Assembly (NCBI GenBank): GCA_902769535.1 | Contig: CACXPH010000002.1 | Span: 1-64,000, forward strand | Direction of reading: 5' to 3' | DNA from: an uncultured Bacteroidales bacterium | GTDB taxonomy: Bacteria > Bacteroidota > Bacteroidia > Bacteroidales > Paludibacteraceae | Length of the DNA stretch: 64,000 nucleotides | Shown: in pieces, positions 35,865 through 45,284 of the stretch | Layout of the letters: each line of letters starts with the position of its first letter | Position numbering within the stretch: the stretch's first letter is position 1 | Translations under genes and position numbers: made by a program | Notes under the pieces: model-generated | Databases searched by the model: none | The model's input: the letters and a program-made list of their open reading frames with translations, nothing else | What the model was told of the DNA's origin: nothing

Positions 35865-37238
35865 TTATTGAATTTTTTGTCCGAAAATACTATATTTCTC
35901 GTTATCACGAATGATAACTACTTGTCCGTTCTCGAGGATCTTTTCCGCCTTTGGTGCTACAACGGTGTTTTCAAACGCCTCGTTATTCTTGAGCGGTTTG
36001 ATACCTACAAGCGCATTCTGCCACATGCTGTAACAGCCGTTTCCTCCGCCACTACCCGGATCGGAGGTCTCGAGTGCATCGAGGTCATAATAACCGTCGC
36101 ACCAGTTGGTCCAACCGAAGTTAAAGTGGAAATAATTGCCGGAATCGTAGCCGTCGCAAACGAAGCTGTGTCCGTACAGGGTCTTCTCATCGTCCGGATC
36201 ATCTTGACCGTAACCGGCATACATGATAGGACGTGCTGCGTCTAGTTCTACCTTCAGCATGGCAATCCACTCCTCTCTAGTCCAACTTCTCATACTATAT
36301 TCTTCGTATCCTTCCCACTCCAAACCGTCTCGCTCATGGCCAACGAGAGTACTTGCGTCGTAGCCAAAGAATTGACTCAACGCAGTCTCTGTACTCATGG
36401 TGCCTTGGCTGCTAAAGTAACCATTGTCGTCGATGGTATATGCACCGCTACCGCCTTCCTCTGCTGTGCCGTACTTCATGTCGCAAGCTACACCGCAATG
36501 ATACATCAGCGTTGCAACTGCTGTTGCCTCTTCGTCCGTATAACTGCCTTTTTTATAGACGTTCTTCATATGCGTCCAGTCGTAAGTCGTCTCTCCGAAG
36601 TTAGCGACATATTTTTTATAGTTGACACGGATAGAATGCATTCCTGTACCTTGAATTGGCCACTGGTGGTAGTTCATTACCTGTGCCATGGCTGTTGCTA
36701 CACAACCCACATAGCATTGTTTGCCGTTTTTCTTCGGGCAGAGATTCCAGAATGGAGCGTCTTGATCCCAACCGGTCTTGATGAGCGGAGCAACTACCGG
36801 TGTAGCCGTCGTCTGCTTGGTTCCTTTGCGCAGTTGAGCCCACTCAGCCTGGATAGAAGCCGAAGCCTCCAGACCGTTTTGCTCTGCAAGCAGGATCTGA
36901 CGATCGTAACCCTTCAACCAGCCCTTTATGTTCGAGGGTTGGTTGTCCGTATGGAAATGACCGGTCGGCGAGTATGCCAGGATAGGGTGCGCTATATCGT
37001 TAGCTGCAACCATTACCCAACCTTCACCACTGGCGTTCTCATACACATAATACTGGTTCTCCGTTGCAGAAGCAGCCTTCTTGAGCACCATTGGTTTAGG
37101 TGCTTTCTTTGCGGCCGTGGTAGCGGCAGGATTCATGAAGTTATTAGCCACTACCGCTGCATCTTCTACGGAAACGCGCTCCGCAAATAGTGTCATGGAC
37201 ACCAAGAGGACCGATAGACCTAAATAAATTTTCTTCAT
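35865..37238 (-). CDS. C10 family cysteine peptidase (streptopain-like), exported
   Basis: A signal peptide ([19 protein letters not shown]) precedes a propeptide with Spi-like strands (about 20-130). The papain-fold catalytic domain has nucleophile Cys179 in [11 protein letters not shown], active-site His357 in [10 protein letters not shown], and the following [15 protein letters not shown]. The protein ends in the short tail [13 protein letters not shown] plus [10 protein letters not shown], which is shared with other exported proteins here. It should be secreted and degrade protein outside the cell. It follows a second, larger C10 gene by 17 bases. Confidence 0.9.
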   Translation of the reverse strand: MKKIYLGLSVLLVSMTLFAERVSVEDAAVVANNFMNPAATTAAKKAPKPMVLKKAASATENQYYVYENASGEGWVMVAANDIAHPILAYSPTGHFHTDNQPSNIKGWLKGYDRQILLAEQNGLEASASIQAEWAQLRKGTKQTTATPVVAPLIKTGWDQDAPFWNLCPKKNGKQCYVGCVATAMAQVMNYHQWPIQGTGMHSIRVNYKKYVANFGETTYDWTHMKNVYKKGSYTDEEATAVATLMYHCGVACDMKYGTAEEGGSGAYTIDDNGYFSSQGTMSTETALSQFFGYDASTLVGHERDGLEWEGYEEYSMRSWTREEWIAMLKVELDAARPIMYAGYGQDDPDDEKTLYGHSFVCDGYDSGNYFHFNFGWTNWCDGYYDLDALETSDPGSGGGNGCYSMWQNALVGIKPLKNNEAFENTVVAPKAEKILENGQVVIIRDNEKYSIFGQKIQ

Positions 37239-37255
37239 TGATTAGTGTTTTTATG

Positions 37256-39352
37256 TTATTGAATAGGTTGTCCTAATACGTTATACTTGGCGCCTTCGCG
37301 TAAGATAACCACTTGACCATTCTCAATCACCTTGACAGCCTTCGGTGCTACAACGGTGTTCTCTACGTCCGTTCCTCCACCGCATGTAGTGCTGTAGTTG
37401 CTGTAGGTAGCAGCAGAACCGCTTGCCCAGGTGAAACTGATAGAATTCATGTAGAGCGCTCCGCTGTTAGAACGCACACCTACATAAGTGTAGTCGCCGG
37501 TGATAGTAAGTTCATTACCGTTTTCTTTCTTTATAGATCCAAGTTTTGTACCCTTAGTCGAATTGTCGTATAAGTCTGAAGGAGTACTATAGGCGGAGTT
37601 CTTACCATAGATGTCCAATGTGCGGGTATTGTCTGTGTTGGAATTCCAATCTACTGTGATTTTCGTTATCTTACCACCGGTACTAGTAGTAACAATACCG
37701 GAGTTGCTGTTATTGGAACGTAATTGTATGGACTCATTTCCTCCAGCACTCTGACCGGCATAAACTGCGCTAGACGTTACCGTCTTATTGCTCCATGCAC
37801 TATACGATGTACCGGTAACACCGGTTGTTGCACGGGTAAGTACATCGGTCACCTCAGCAGTACCTTGACCGCTTTGCTCAGCGAACACAGCATAGAAGAT
37901 AGCACCTTCCTCTACGGCGTCACCGGCTTTGACGAACGTCGGAGCAGTCGTGGCGCTAGAGTAGTTAGCCGTAGCTGTCCAGCCTACAAACACCTTACCC
38001 TCGCATGCAGCAGGATTGGTGGTCGGCAGAACGACTGTACCTGTTGATTGCGTGGTGGTGAACTGCGCACCGTTAGCCATCCATGTGATCTCAAACGGAT
38101 CTACCGGAGTGGTTGCCGGACGCAGACCGATGATGGCGTCCAAGTTACTGGAGAATTGATAACTATACGGACCTAATGCAGATAACGTATAATAGCCGTT
38201 GTCGGATCCTTCCCAACCAAAATTAATATGGAATTTATTCTCGGTATCGCGACCGTCACAAACGAATTCATGGCCTCCATACGATCCTTCACCTCCCATA
38301 ACAATGGGACGACCGGCTTCAAGATCTGCATTGAAATAATCCATTATTTGATCTTTTGTTACACTAAACTCAGCCGATATATTGGGCACGCTTGATCCTT
38401 TGACGTTGTTTTCATACTTGGTTTTGGAATACATGGTGATAAACTTATCAAACGTGTAGTCAAAGTAAGTCTGTAAACCATAAGCCATATCATCTGTCCA
38501 TGCGCCAGATCCGCCAATTGAATCACCGCCGTACTGCATGTTAGCAGCAACACCTACGTTAAACATGAGCGAAGCAACGGCTTTCTTCTGCGCGGGGGTA
38601 GCGTTCTTACCTATATAGGCAGGTAACATGTCATCCCATTTGAAGGTCACTGTGTCAAAATTGGCGGACATAGGAATTGTCCAATAATTAGTAGAATTCA
38701 CGTCCTTCGAGTTATACCATGTATACGAATGTGTACCATGACCTTTAGCCGGGTGACGCCACTTGTACATAACCGCAGAGGTAGCGGTAGCTACACAACC
38801 GGTCAGACTGCGGGTGTTGTCAAGTTTATCAATCGGGCAGTAGTTATTGTACGGAGCTTCTTGATACCAAGTGATCTCTTTTCCTGCTGCGTTCTTCAGC
38901 AGCGGAGTGATAGCCGTTACTTTCGTTGCCTTACGCGCTTTACGTATACTGGCTAACTCACTCTCGTCCAGAGTCTGCAAACCGGTGATCTCTTCCGTAT
39001 AACGACTTAACCAGAACGCGAGGTTCGGATTGATGTGATCGGCATCAAACGAACCTTTATCGGTATAACCGAGTACGTCCTCTGCGGTGCGGTCATCCGC
39101 CGAAATAATAATAAATCCATTGTTGCCCTCTTGATTGAATACATAGAAGGCTGCATCCTGCGAATTGTTCTGCAGCGCCTTGTGTGCCAGTTTTAGATTA
39201 GCAGCCTGACGCTCTGAAGCGTGCATTCGGCGTAATTGCGGCTGTTGATTGGTGAACTGAGCGGCAATCTCTGCTGCTTGTTCCGGAGTCCGTTGGCCGG
39301 CCATCACGGCGACCGCCAGAAATAGGAAAATTCCTAAAATTGATTTTCTCAT
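37256..39352 (-). CDS. C10 family cysteine peptidase with C-terminal beta domains, exported
   Basis: A signal peptide (to about residue 19) is followed by a propeptide and a C10 catalytic domain with Cys186 in TGCVATATSAV and His361 in GGHEFVCDGR, then FHINFGWEGSDNGYY. Residues 425-495 form an InlB/Flg-like repeat (KVFVGWTATANYSS, AIFYAVF). Residues 510-655 form a beta-sandwich rich in Ser and Asn, followed by the exported-protein tail (VIENGQVVILR, KYNVLGQPIQ). The extra domains probably bind a surface or substrate. The two C10 genes are related but not recent copies. Confidence 0.9.
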   Translation of the reverse strand: MRKSILGIFLFLAVAVMAGQRTPEQAAEIAAQFTNQQPQLRRMHASERQAANLKLAHKALQNNSQDAAFYVFNQEGNNGFIIISADDRTAEDVLGYTDKGSFDADHINPNLAFWLSRYTEEITGLQTLDESELASIRKARKATKVTAITPLLKNAAGKEITWYQEAPYNNYCPIDKLDNTRSLTGCVATATSAVMYKWRHPAKGHGTHSYTWYNSKDVNSTNYWTIPMSANFDTVTFKWDDMLPAYIGKNATPAQKKAVASLMFNVGVAANMQYGGDSIGGSGAWTDDMAYGLQTYFDYTFDKFITMYSKTKYENNVKGSSVPNISAEFSVTKDQIMDYFNADLEAGRPIVMGGEGSYGGHEFVCDGRDTENKFHINFGWEGSDNGYYTLSALGPYSYQFSSNLDAIIGLRPATTPVDPFEITWMANGAQFTTTQSTGTVVLPTTNPAACEGKVFVGWTATANYSSATTAPTFVKAGDAVEEGAIFYAVFAEQSGQGTAEVTDVLTRATTGVTGTSYSAWSNKTVTSSAVYAGQSAGGNESIQLRSNNSNSGIVTTSTGGKITKITVDWNSNTDNTRTLDIYGKNSAYSTPSDLYDNSTKGTKLGSIKKENGNELTITGDYTYVGVRSNSGALYMNSISFTWASGSAATYSNYSTTCGGGTDVENTVVAPKAVKVIENGQVVILREGAKYNVLGQPIQ

Positions 39353-39374
39353 GATTTGTTGAGTTTTTAAATGT

Positions 39375-40484
39375 TTATTTGTTTTTTAAGTTGTATTTGT
39401 CAATGATAATGCCGTTCTGTACGACGAACACACCCGGGTTGGCGCGAACTATCGTCTTGAGCGTCACCGGATCAATCGTACAGAAGGTAGCCTCAGTCGT
39501 CTCTTCATCCCATCCTAACTCTTCTCCGAACGCGTAAATCTCCTCTTCGCCCGAACCGGTCAGGAAATAAACCAGCAGGTGCTCATGTACGATCGCTTTT
39601 AACTTATCCATCTGTTTGCGGTCGGTATTGTTGAGATCGTACATCGTCACAAGCACAACGGGTTCTTCGGAACTCAATATATCATCTGTGATGTCATCGT
39701 ACTCCATGGTCAGGATCTCGAAATCATGAATCGGCGCCTCATAGCCTTTTTGCACGAGCACGGATTTCTGATCCACAAACGTCCAGGTGCTGTCTCCTTT
39801 CGGGTAATTCTCCAACGTGAACTCCTGCTGCACACCGTCTTTCTCATAAATGAGCGTGGTCTCGTACACATCATGCGGTGCACCCTCCGGGATCTCCATG
39901 AGTTCGGGGATGTTATTGCCGATCTTATACGGCCTAAAATCAATTATCGGCAGGTGATTATAACTGTACAGCATGATCAGTCCGCCGGAAATCAGTGCCA
40001 GCAGGGCAATACATAACTCTGCCCACCAACTAAACAACTGTGGAATGGCCTTGCGGCAACAGAGTAGGATAATGACGAGCGTCAGAAGGATAATATTCTT
40101 CCAGAACGTCTGCCAGTTAGTCAGCACCAACGCATCACCGAAACACCCACAGTCGCTCACCGGATTCGTCAGCGCGATATACAGCGTGAGCGGCGTCATG
40201 ACGAGATAGAAGAGGAGTGTTATCCAACTTGTCCAGTTTGTCTTTACATTGAGCAGCATGGCCCATCCGAGCAACCACTCAAGCAGTATCAGACACACGG
40301 CAGCCACGCCTGCCATAGGCATCAAGTCCGTGAAGAACCCACCGAAAGCCTTCAGGTAGTCTTCTATCTTATACACCGTGCCCAGCGGGTCGATCGCTTT
40401 CACAAATCCCGAGAAGAGGAAGGTGAAAGCTAACAACGTGCGGGCGATTGAACCTGTTACATGAAGTGCTTGATTAACCTGCAT
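39375..40484 (-). CDS. BT_3928 family membrane protein (DoxX/MauE-like)
   Basis: The 369-aa protein has four to five transmembrane helices in its first 175 residues, including FLFSGFVKAIDPLGT near residue 22 and NPVSDCGCFGDAL near 108. That CxCFGD-type motif is found in MauE/DoxX-like proteins. The C-terminal 190 residues form a soluble domain resembling a thioredoxin-like fold without a clear CxxC. A role in thiol redox or quinone-linked processes is inferred from the family. It overlaps the DUF1599 gene by 11 bases. Confidence 0.82.
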   Translation of the reverse strand: MQVNQALHVTGSIARTLLAFTFLFSGFVKAIDPLGTVYKIEDYLKAFGGFFTDLMPMAGVAAVCLILLEWLLGWAMLLNVKTNWTSWITLLFYLVMTPLTLYIALTNPVSDCGCFGDALVLTNWQTFWKNIILLTLVIILLCCRKAIPQLFSWWAELCIALLALISGGLIMLYSYNHLPIIDFRPYKIGNNIPELMEIPEGAPHDVYETTLIYEKDGVQQEFTLENYPKGDSTWTFVDQKSVLVQKGYEAPIHDFEILTMEYDDITDDILSSEEPVVLVTMYDLNNTDRKQMDKLKAIVHEHLLVYFLTGSGEEEIYAFGEELGWDEETTEATFCTIDPVTLKTIVRANPGVFVVQNGIIIDKYNLKNK

Positions 40485-41010
40485 AATGAATCAAATCAAA
40501 GATTGCGTAGTTAATAATATCGAAATAATTGCCTTCCACGCCTTCGGAAGCAATTGTCTTACCGTCATGCTCGAGAATGGTCTTGATGCGGATGATCTTG
40601 GCCAGGATCATATCTACGATTCCTTCCTTACTCATCTCGCGCCATGCCTCGCCGTAATCGTGGTTCTTGCGCACCATGAGTTCTTTGGCCTCGTTGAGCA
40701 CGTCGTCGTATAGCTTGGTCGCCTCCTCGTTACTCATATCTACCGCATCCGCATAGCCTTTACGCGACTGAATGATCGCCGTAATGCCGTAGTTGACGAT
40801 AGCCCGCAGGTTGCCTTCTATATCATCGCCTACCAGACTCACGCCGGTCTCTTGGCGCTGACGGATATTACATACCTTGATATACAACTGATCCGTGATA
40901 CCATGCAGGCGGAAGATGCGCCAGGAGGGTCCGTAGTCGCTCATCTTATCCACAAAGATCGTGCGGCATTTAGCCGTCACTTGGTCAAATTCTTTTACAG
41001 TATCGTGCAT
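40474..41010 (-). CDS. DUF1599 domain protein
   Basis: The 178-aa protein is built of two similar halves, each with a K..DYG..WR motif ([14 protein letters not shown] near residue 20 and [14 protein letters not shown] near 115), typical of DUF1599. The all-alpha fold and acidic residues recall MazG/dUTPase-like nucleotide hydrolases, but function is unproven. It starts 16 bases inside hisS and overlaps the next gene, so it is tightly coupled in the operon. Confidence 0.88.
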   Translation of the reverse strand: MHDTVKEFDQVTAKCRTIFVDKMSDYGPSWRIFRLHGITDQLYIKVCNIRQRQETGVSLVGDDIEGNLRAIVNYGITAIIQSRKGYADAVDMSNEEATKLYDDVLNEAKELMVRKNHDYGEAWREMSKEGIVDMILAKIIRIKTILEHDGKTIASEGVEGNYFDIINYAIFDLIHYAG

Positions 41011-42299
41011 AACTCTTCTAAGCTTACTTGTTTCTGCTCACCCGTACTCATGTTCTTCAGCATGACGGTGTTGTTATTCATCTCATCGCTGCCAACAATA
41101 GCCACATACGGAATCTGTTTCGCATCCGCATAGCCCATCTGTTTCTTCATCTTCGTCGGTTCGGGATACACCTCCACGGCGATATTTTGTGCCCGAAGCG
41201 CTTTGGCCCATTTGAGCGCATAGTTCAATTCTTCTGCACCGAACGTCGCGAAGAGCACTTGTGTAGTCGATTGTAACTCCTTCGGGAATAAATCCAGTTC
41301 CGTCAGCACGTCATAGATACGGTCCGCACCAAATGAGATACCGACACCCGATACTCCCGGCAAACCGAAAATACCCGTCAGGTTGTCATACCGACCACCA
41401 CCTGTGATCGAACCGATCTGCGCGTCCAGCGCCTTGACCTCAAAGATCGCACCCGTGTAGTAATTCAAGCCTCGAGCCAGGCAGAGATCCAACTCAATAT
41501 TCAATGTACAATCTACAATGTCCAATTCGTTGAAAACGACTTCCATCTCTTCGACGCCCTTCAGACCGATCTCGCTGTTCGCGAGGATACCTTTGAGTGC
41601 CGTCAGTTTCTCGGCCGTTGTGCCGCTGAGGTTCAAGATAGGTTGCAGTGCTGCCACCTGGTCGTCGTTCAGTCCGCGTTCCACCAACTCTGCATTGACA
41701 GCCTCCACGCCTATCTTGTCGAGTTTGTCGATAGCGACGGTGATATCTACTATCTTCTCCGGCGCACCGATCACCTCGGCGATGCCGGCAAGGATCTTGC
41801 GGTTATTGATGTGCAGGCATACGTTGATACCCAAACGGCGATACACTTCCTCTACGATCTGAATCAACTCCAACTCGCCGAGCAGGCTGTCACTGCCGAT
41901 CACATCCACGTCACACTGGTAGAACTCACGATAGCGTCCTTTCTGCGGACGGTCAGCACGCCAGACCGGTTGGATCTGGAAGCGCTTGAAGGGAAAACTC
42001 AACTCCTCGCGGTGCTGCACCACGTAACGTGCAAAAGGTACGGTCAGGTCATAACGCAGACCTTTCTCCGGCGCCAAAGCAGCTTTCTCGCCGCTGTTCT
42101 GAATACGGAAGAGCAGTTTATCTCCTTCCTCACCGTACTTGCCCATCAACGTACCGATATTCTCCATCGCCGGCGTCTCGATCTGCTGGAAGCCGTACAA
42201 GGCAAACACCCCTTTGATAGTGTCGAAGATATAATTGCGGCGCGCCATCTCTATCTGTCCAAAATCACGCGTGCCTTTAGGTATACTTGGTTTCGTCAT
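40995..42299 (-). CDS. hisS: Histidyl-tRNA synthetase
   Basis: HisS charges tRNA-His. The 434-aa class II synthetase has motif 1 near residue 35, motif 2 [20 protein letters not shown] near 110, the histidine-specific [13 protein letters not shown] near 275 and motif 3 [11 protein letters not shown] near 315, then the anticodon-binding domain. A NNNCAAT heptamer array in frame encodes CTLNIELDL just before the ARGLNYYTG motif. Four octamer repeats fill the gap between it and waaA. Confidence 0.96.
   Translation of the reverse strand: MTKPSIPKGTRDFGQIEMARRNYIFDTIKGVFALYGFQQIETPAMENIGTLMGKYGEEGDKLLFRIQNSGEKAALAPEKGLRYDLTVPFARYVVQHREELSFPFKRFQIQPVWRADRPQKGRYREFYQCDVDVIGSDSLLGELELIQIVEEVYRRLGINVCLHINNRKILAGIAEVIGAPEKIVDITVAIDKLDKIGVEAVNAELVERGLNDDQVAALQPILNLSGTTAEKLTALKGILANSEIGLKGVEEMEVVFNELDIVDCTLNIELDLCLARGLNYYTGAIFEVKALDAQIGSITGGGRYDNLTGIFGLPGVSGVGISFGADRIYDVLTELDLFPKELQSTTQVLFATFGAEELNYALKWAKALRAQNIAVEVYPEPTKMKKQMGYADAKQIPYVAIVGSDEMNNNTVMLKNMSTGEQKQVSLEELCTIL
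41492..41526 (-). repeat. In-gene tandem array, five heptamers (NNNCAAT on + strand)
   Basis: Five units, each ending CAAT, are read in frame in hisS immediately before the histidine-specific ARGLNYYTG motif, so the added residues border the active site. Confidence 0.8.
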
Positions 42300-42313
42300 A
42301 AAAATTATTTTTT

Positions 42314-42345
42314 TACGTTATTACGTAATTACGTAATTACGATTA
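42314..42345 (-). repeat. Tandem array, four octamers (TACGTAAT)
   Basis: Four units of TACG[TA][AT][AT][TA] lie in the 49-base gap between waaA and hisS. The unit contains the palindrome TACGTA, and ATTACGTAAT recurs across units. Confidence 0.85.
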
Positions 42346-42348
42346 TTT

Positions 42349-43581
42349 TCAACTAAAAATTTTATTAAAGATTTTCTCTGTCGCTCCAATCTCGTCTTGG
42401 ACGTAAGCTGCCGCCTTGGCGCCTAGCTCTTGGTAGTTCTCCAGCGCCGTGTCGAGCGCGTCTTCTAACTGCTTATAGTTCTTGATACTCCTTGCAGCGC
42501 CGGCATCAATCAATCCTTGTGCCTCGCGGAAATGGTGGTAGTTCGGTCCGAAAACAACCGGCAAACCATACACCGCCGCTTCGATCGTGTTATGAATACC
42601 CGCTCCAAAGCCGCCTCCGATATATGCCGCCTGACCGAATCGATATACGGACGACAGCAAACCCATGGTGTCCATAACGAGCACATTGGCATGGATCAGA
42701 CTGGTTTGCGTAGCACGGCTGTACCGAACAAAACGACCTTTGAAACGCTGGAAGATGTCATGTAGATGCTTCTCGTCGATCTCGTGCGGCACGAGGATGA
42801 GTTTAGTACCACTGTATTCCGCATGTGCCATGTACTGCTCGAGCAATTCTTCATCCTCCGGCCACGTACTACCGGCTATCAGCACCCGCTGACAGTCTCT
42901 TGTGAAATCGGCAATCGGACGGATACGCGGATCGTCTATACTCAGGCCTTTCGACATGATCTCACCCACGCGGTCAAAACGGGTGTCTCCGGCAACGGAA
43001 CACTCGTGCACACCGTGCTCGGCCAACAGACGACGCGAAGCCTCGTCCTGCACGAACAGGTGGGTGAAGCAATGGAGTAAATTCAGAGATACTTTGCCGT
43101 ACCAGTGGAAGAAGCGCTGGGTCGGACGGAAAATAGAAGAGATACTATAGGTCTTGATACCGCGTTTCTTGAGCTCTCTCAGATAAGCCGGCCAGAATTC
43201 GTACTTGACGAAGATAGCCATTTCCGGCTGCAGCGCCTCGATGAAACGCTTGGCATTTCGGCGGGTAGCGAAGGGTAGGTACAGCACCGCATCCGCCTCT
43301 TGGTAATCCTTACGCGCCTCGTAGCCCGAAGGGCTGAAGAAAGTAACCACGATCTTACGCTTCGGCTGTTCATGACGCAGTCGCTCTATCAGCGGACGTG
43401 CTTGCTCGAACTCACCTACCGAGGCGGCATGGATCCAAACAGCGTGTTGAGGAACAGGAACACCGTTAACCTCTAACCGCTCTCCGTTCACCTTTACACT
43501 CTTGTTGCCACGCACCAGAGCGCGCGCTTTCGCGTGCCCGCACAATGCCGCAATTCGTATGAATAAAAAATACAGATACAT
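42349..43581 (-). CDS. waaA: 3-deoxy-D-manno-octulosonic acid transferase (KdtA/WaaA)
   Basis: WaaA adds Kdo sugar to lipid A at the inner face of the inner membrane. The 410-aa GT-B protein has an N-terminal hydrophobic anchor, VWIHAASVGEFEQARPLI near residue 47 with the catalytic Glu, the KYEFWPAYL region near 127, and the nucleotide-sugar site GGGFGAGIHNTIEAA near 323. A heptamer array encodes VKVNGERLEVNGV at residues 29-41, a loop between the anchor and the catalytic motif. It is the first gene of the long minus-strand run, downstream of the promoter at 43603-43634. Confidence 0.93.
   Translation of the reverse strand: MYLYFLFIRIAALCGHAKARALVRGNKSVKVNGERLEVNGVPVPQHAVWIHAASVGEFEQARPLIERLRHEQPKRKIVVTFFSPSGYEARKDYQEADAVLYLPFATRRNAKRFIEALQPEMAIFVKYEFWPAYLRELKKRGIKTYSISSIFRPTQRFFHWYGKVSLNLLHCFTHLFVQDEASRRLLAEHGVHECSVAGDTRFDRVGEIMSKGLSIDDPRIRPIADFTRDCQRVLIAGSTWPEDEELLEQYMAHAEYSGTKLILVPHEIDEKHLHDIFQRFKGRFVRYSRATQTSLIHANVLVMDTMGLLSSVYRFGQAAYIGGGFGAGIHNTIEAAVYGLPVVFGPNYHHFREAQGLIDAGAARSIKNYKQLEDALDTALENYQELGAKAAAYVQDEIGATEKIFNKIFS
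43461..43495 (-). repeat. In-gene tandem array, five heptamers (NNCCNNT, e.g. AACCGCT, on + strand)
   Basis: Five units with a fixed CC and terminal T are read in frame in waaA near codons 29-40. At the protein level they give the two-fold VNGERLEVNGV pattern. Confidence 0.75.
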
Positions 43582-43602
43582 TCCTATAACTCAAAAAGCC
43601 TG

Positions 43603-43634
43603 CAAAGATACAAAAATAAATTGAATTGTGCAAA
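43603..43634 (-). promoter_or_regulatory. Promoter for the waaA-to-rsgA run
   Basis: Minus-strand TTTG (43634-43631) and TATCTTTG (43610-43603) are 20 bases apart. No other clear promoter was found in the next 11 kb of that strand, although individual genes may have weaker ones. Confidence 0.7.
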
Positions 43635-43638
43635 TAAA

Positions 43639-43670
43639 TTTGTGTAATTCCAAAAAATGTTGTAATTTTG
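43639..43670 (+). promoter_or_regulatory. Promoter for tsaD
   Basis: TTTG (43639-43642) and TAATTTTG (43663-43670) are 20 bases apart. The ATG at 43679 is so close that the transcript would be nearly leaderless. Confidence 0.72.
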
Positions 43671-43678
43671 CAGCCGAA

Positions 43679-44725
43679 ATGAATAAAAAGGTAGTCATAT
43701 TAGCAATCGAGTCGAGTTGTGACGACACCTCTGCGGCGGTCATCGTGGATGGCATATTACGCAGTAATGTGATCGCCAGTCAGAAGGTGCATGAGGAGTT
43801 CGGAGGAGTCGTTCCGGAGTTGGCCAGTCGTGCGCATCAGCAGAATATTCTGCCGGTGGTGGACACGGCTTTGAAGCGTGCCGGAGTGACCAAAGATGAG
43901 TTGTCGGCGATTGCTTTTACCCGTGGACCCGGTCTGTTGGGCTCGTTGTTAGTGGGTACGTCGTTCGCCAAAGGACTCGCGCTTTCGTTGGGTATTCCGC
44001 TCATCGATGTGAACCATCTCCAAGGCCATGTATTGGCACATTTTGTCGAGGACGGTACAGGACTAAAACATCCTGAATTTCCGTTCCTCTGCCTGCTCGT
44101 TTCCGGTGGAAACAGCCAGATCGTTCTTGTTCGCGCGTACAATAATATGGAGATCATCGGACAGACGATCGATGATGCCGCCGGTGAGGCCTTTGACAAG
44201 TGCGCCAAAGTACTCGGTCTGCCTTATCCCGGAGGCCCGTGGATAGACAAGTTAGCCAAACTCGGAGACCCAACCAAATACCCGTTCGCCAAACCCAATA
44301 TTCCGGCCTATGACTACTCCTTCTCTGGGCTCAAGACATCCTTCTTATATACCCTGCGCGACATGCTCAAAGCGCATGGCGTAGAGACGATTGACGAGTT
44401 GGCACAGAATGTTCCAAATCTCCGTGAAGATATGTGCGCCTCTTTGCAGGCCACGGTGGTGGATATTCTAATGCGCAAACTCAAGAAAGCCGCTAAGGAT
44501 TTAGGAGTCAACCAAGTGGCGGTAGCCGGAGGTGTGAGTGCCAACAGTGCCCTCCGTCAGGCCTTCCTGGACTACGGTCAGAAATACCACTGGACGGTTT
44601 TCATTCCGCCTTTCTCGTTCACGACCGATAATGCCGCCATGGTCTGCCAGGCCGGTTATTTCAAATACCTCGATTCCGATTTCTGTGCTATCGATGAAGT
44701 CCCGTTCGCTAAAACAACTATTTGA
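43679..44725 (+). CDS. tsaD: tRNA N6-adenosine threonylcarbamoyltransferase TsaD
   Basis: TsaD transfers threonylcarbamoyl to adenosine 37 of ANN-decoding tRNAs. The 348-aa ASKHA protein has AIESSCDDTSAAV near residue 9, metal ligands in SRAHQQNI near 50, VNHLQGHVLAH near 110, VSGGNSQIVLV near 140, DDAAGEAFDKCAK near 167 and the C-terminal DNAAMV motif. The start is ATG 43679. An upstream in-frame TTG-type extension would include the promoter. The exosortase-family gene begins 32 bases inside its 3' end. Confidence 0.95.
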   Translation: MNKKVVILAIESSCDDTSAAVIVDGILRSNVIASQKVHEEFGGVVPELASRAHQQNILPVVDTALKRAGVTKDELSAIAFTRGPGLLGSLLVGTSFAKGLALSLGIPLIDVNHLQGHVLAHFVEDGTGLKHPEFPFLCLLVSGGNSQIVLVRAYNNMEIIGQTIDDAAGEAFDKCAKVLGLPYPGGPWIDKLAKLGDPTKYPFAKPNIPAYDYSFSGLKTSFLYTLRDMLKAHGVETIDELAQNVPNLREDMCASLQATVVDILMRKLKKAAKDLGVNQVAVAGGVSANSALRQAFLDYGQKYHWTVFIPPFSFTTDNAAMVCQAGYFKYLDSDFCAIDEVPFAKTTI

Positions 44726-45284
44726 GGCGCTCAAACCTTATGAAGACGTGATTATATTTGTTCTCACGTTATTGGTGGCGAACTACTTCTGGAAGTTCAC
44801 TTTTTCCGGTGATGAAGACGGCGAGATGGTAACGTGGTTCGGGCTGGACGTCACGGCGCCGTTTGAGTTCATGGCCTGCCATATAGCGCAGGTCGTCTAT
44901 TGGCTCGTCAGTCTCTTCCGTGACACGGTCTATATGGTCGGCGAACATACCATCCGTTTTGAGAGCGGAACCGGCACAACGATCGTTTGGGCTTGTTCGG
45001 GACTCAAGCAGAGCTTTATCTGGATGTGCCTTATCCTGACCGTCGTACCATTAAAAATGCGCAGCCTGTGGCTACGCAAATTATGGTTTATACCCGTCGG
45101 TTGGCTCTGTTGTTACGTCTTTAATATACTTCGTATATTCCTTATCGCGCTCTTCATGGAGAATCACCCGGAGTGGTTCCACCTGCTGCACGATTATATC
45201 TTCAAGTACATGTTCTACGCGATGTTGTTCGGTTTATGGGTTATCTTTGTTGAAAAGATAAGATCCACCGCTTCAACGCACTGA
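44694..45284 (+). CDS. Exosortase/archaeosortase family protein (XrtF-like)
   Basis: Exosortases are membrane-embedded cysteine transpeptidases that cut a C-terminal sorting signal and join the protein to an envelope lipid or sugar. The 196-aa protein has about five to six hydrophobic helices and the expected catalytic triad: Cys101 in VWACSGLKQ, Arg147 in FNILRIFLIA and His166 in LLHDYIFKY. The start is ATG 44694, overlapping tsaD by 32 bases and so translated from the same transcript. Likely substrates with PEP-CTERM-like ends were not seen in this window. The gene converges with the CPA2 antiporter, ends overlapping by 44 bases. Confidence 0.85.
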   Translation: MKSRSLKQLFEALKPYEDVIIFVLTLLVANYFWKFTFSGDEDGEMVTWFGLDVTAPFEFMACHIAQVVYWLVSLFRDTVYMVGEHTIRFESGTGTTIVWACSGLKQSFIWMCLILTVVPLKMRSLWLRKLWFIPVGWLCCYVFNILRIFLIALFMENHPEWFHLLHDYIFKYMFYAMLFGLWVIFVEKIRSTASTH

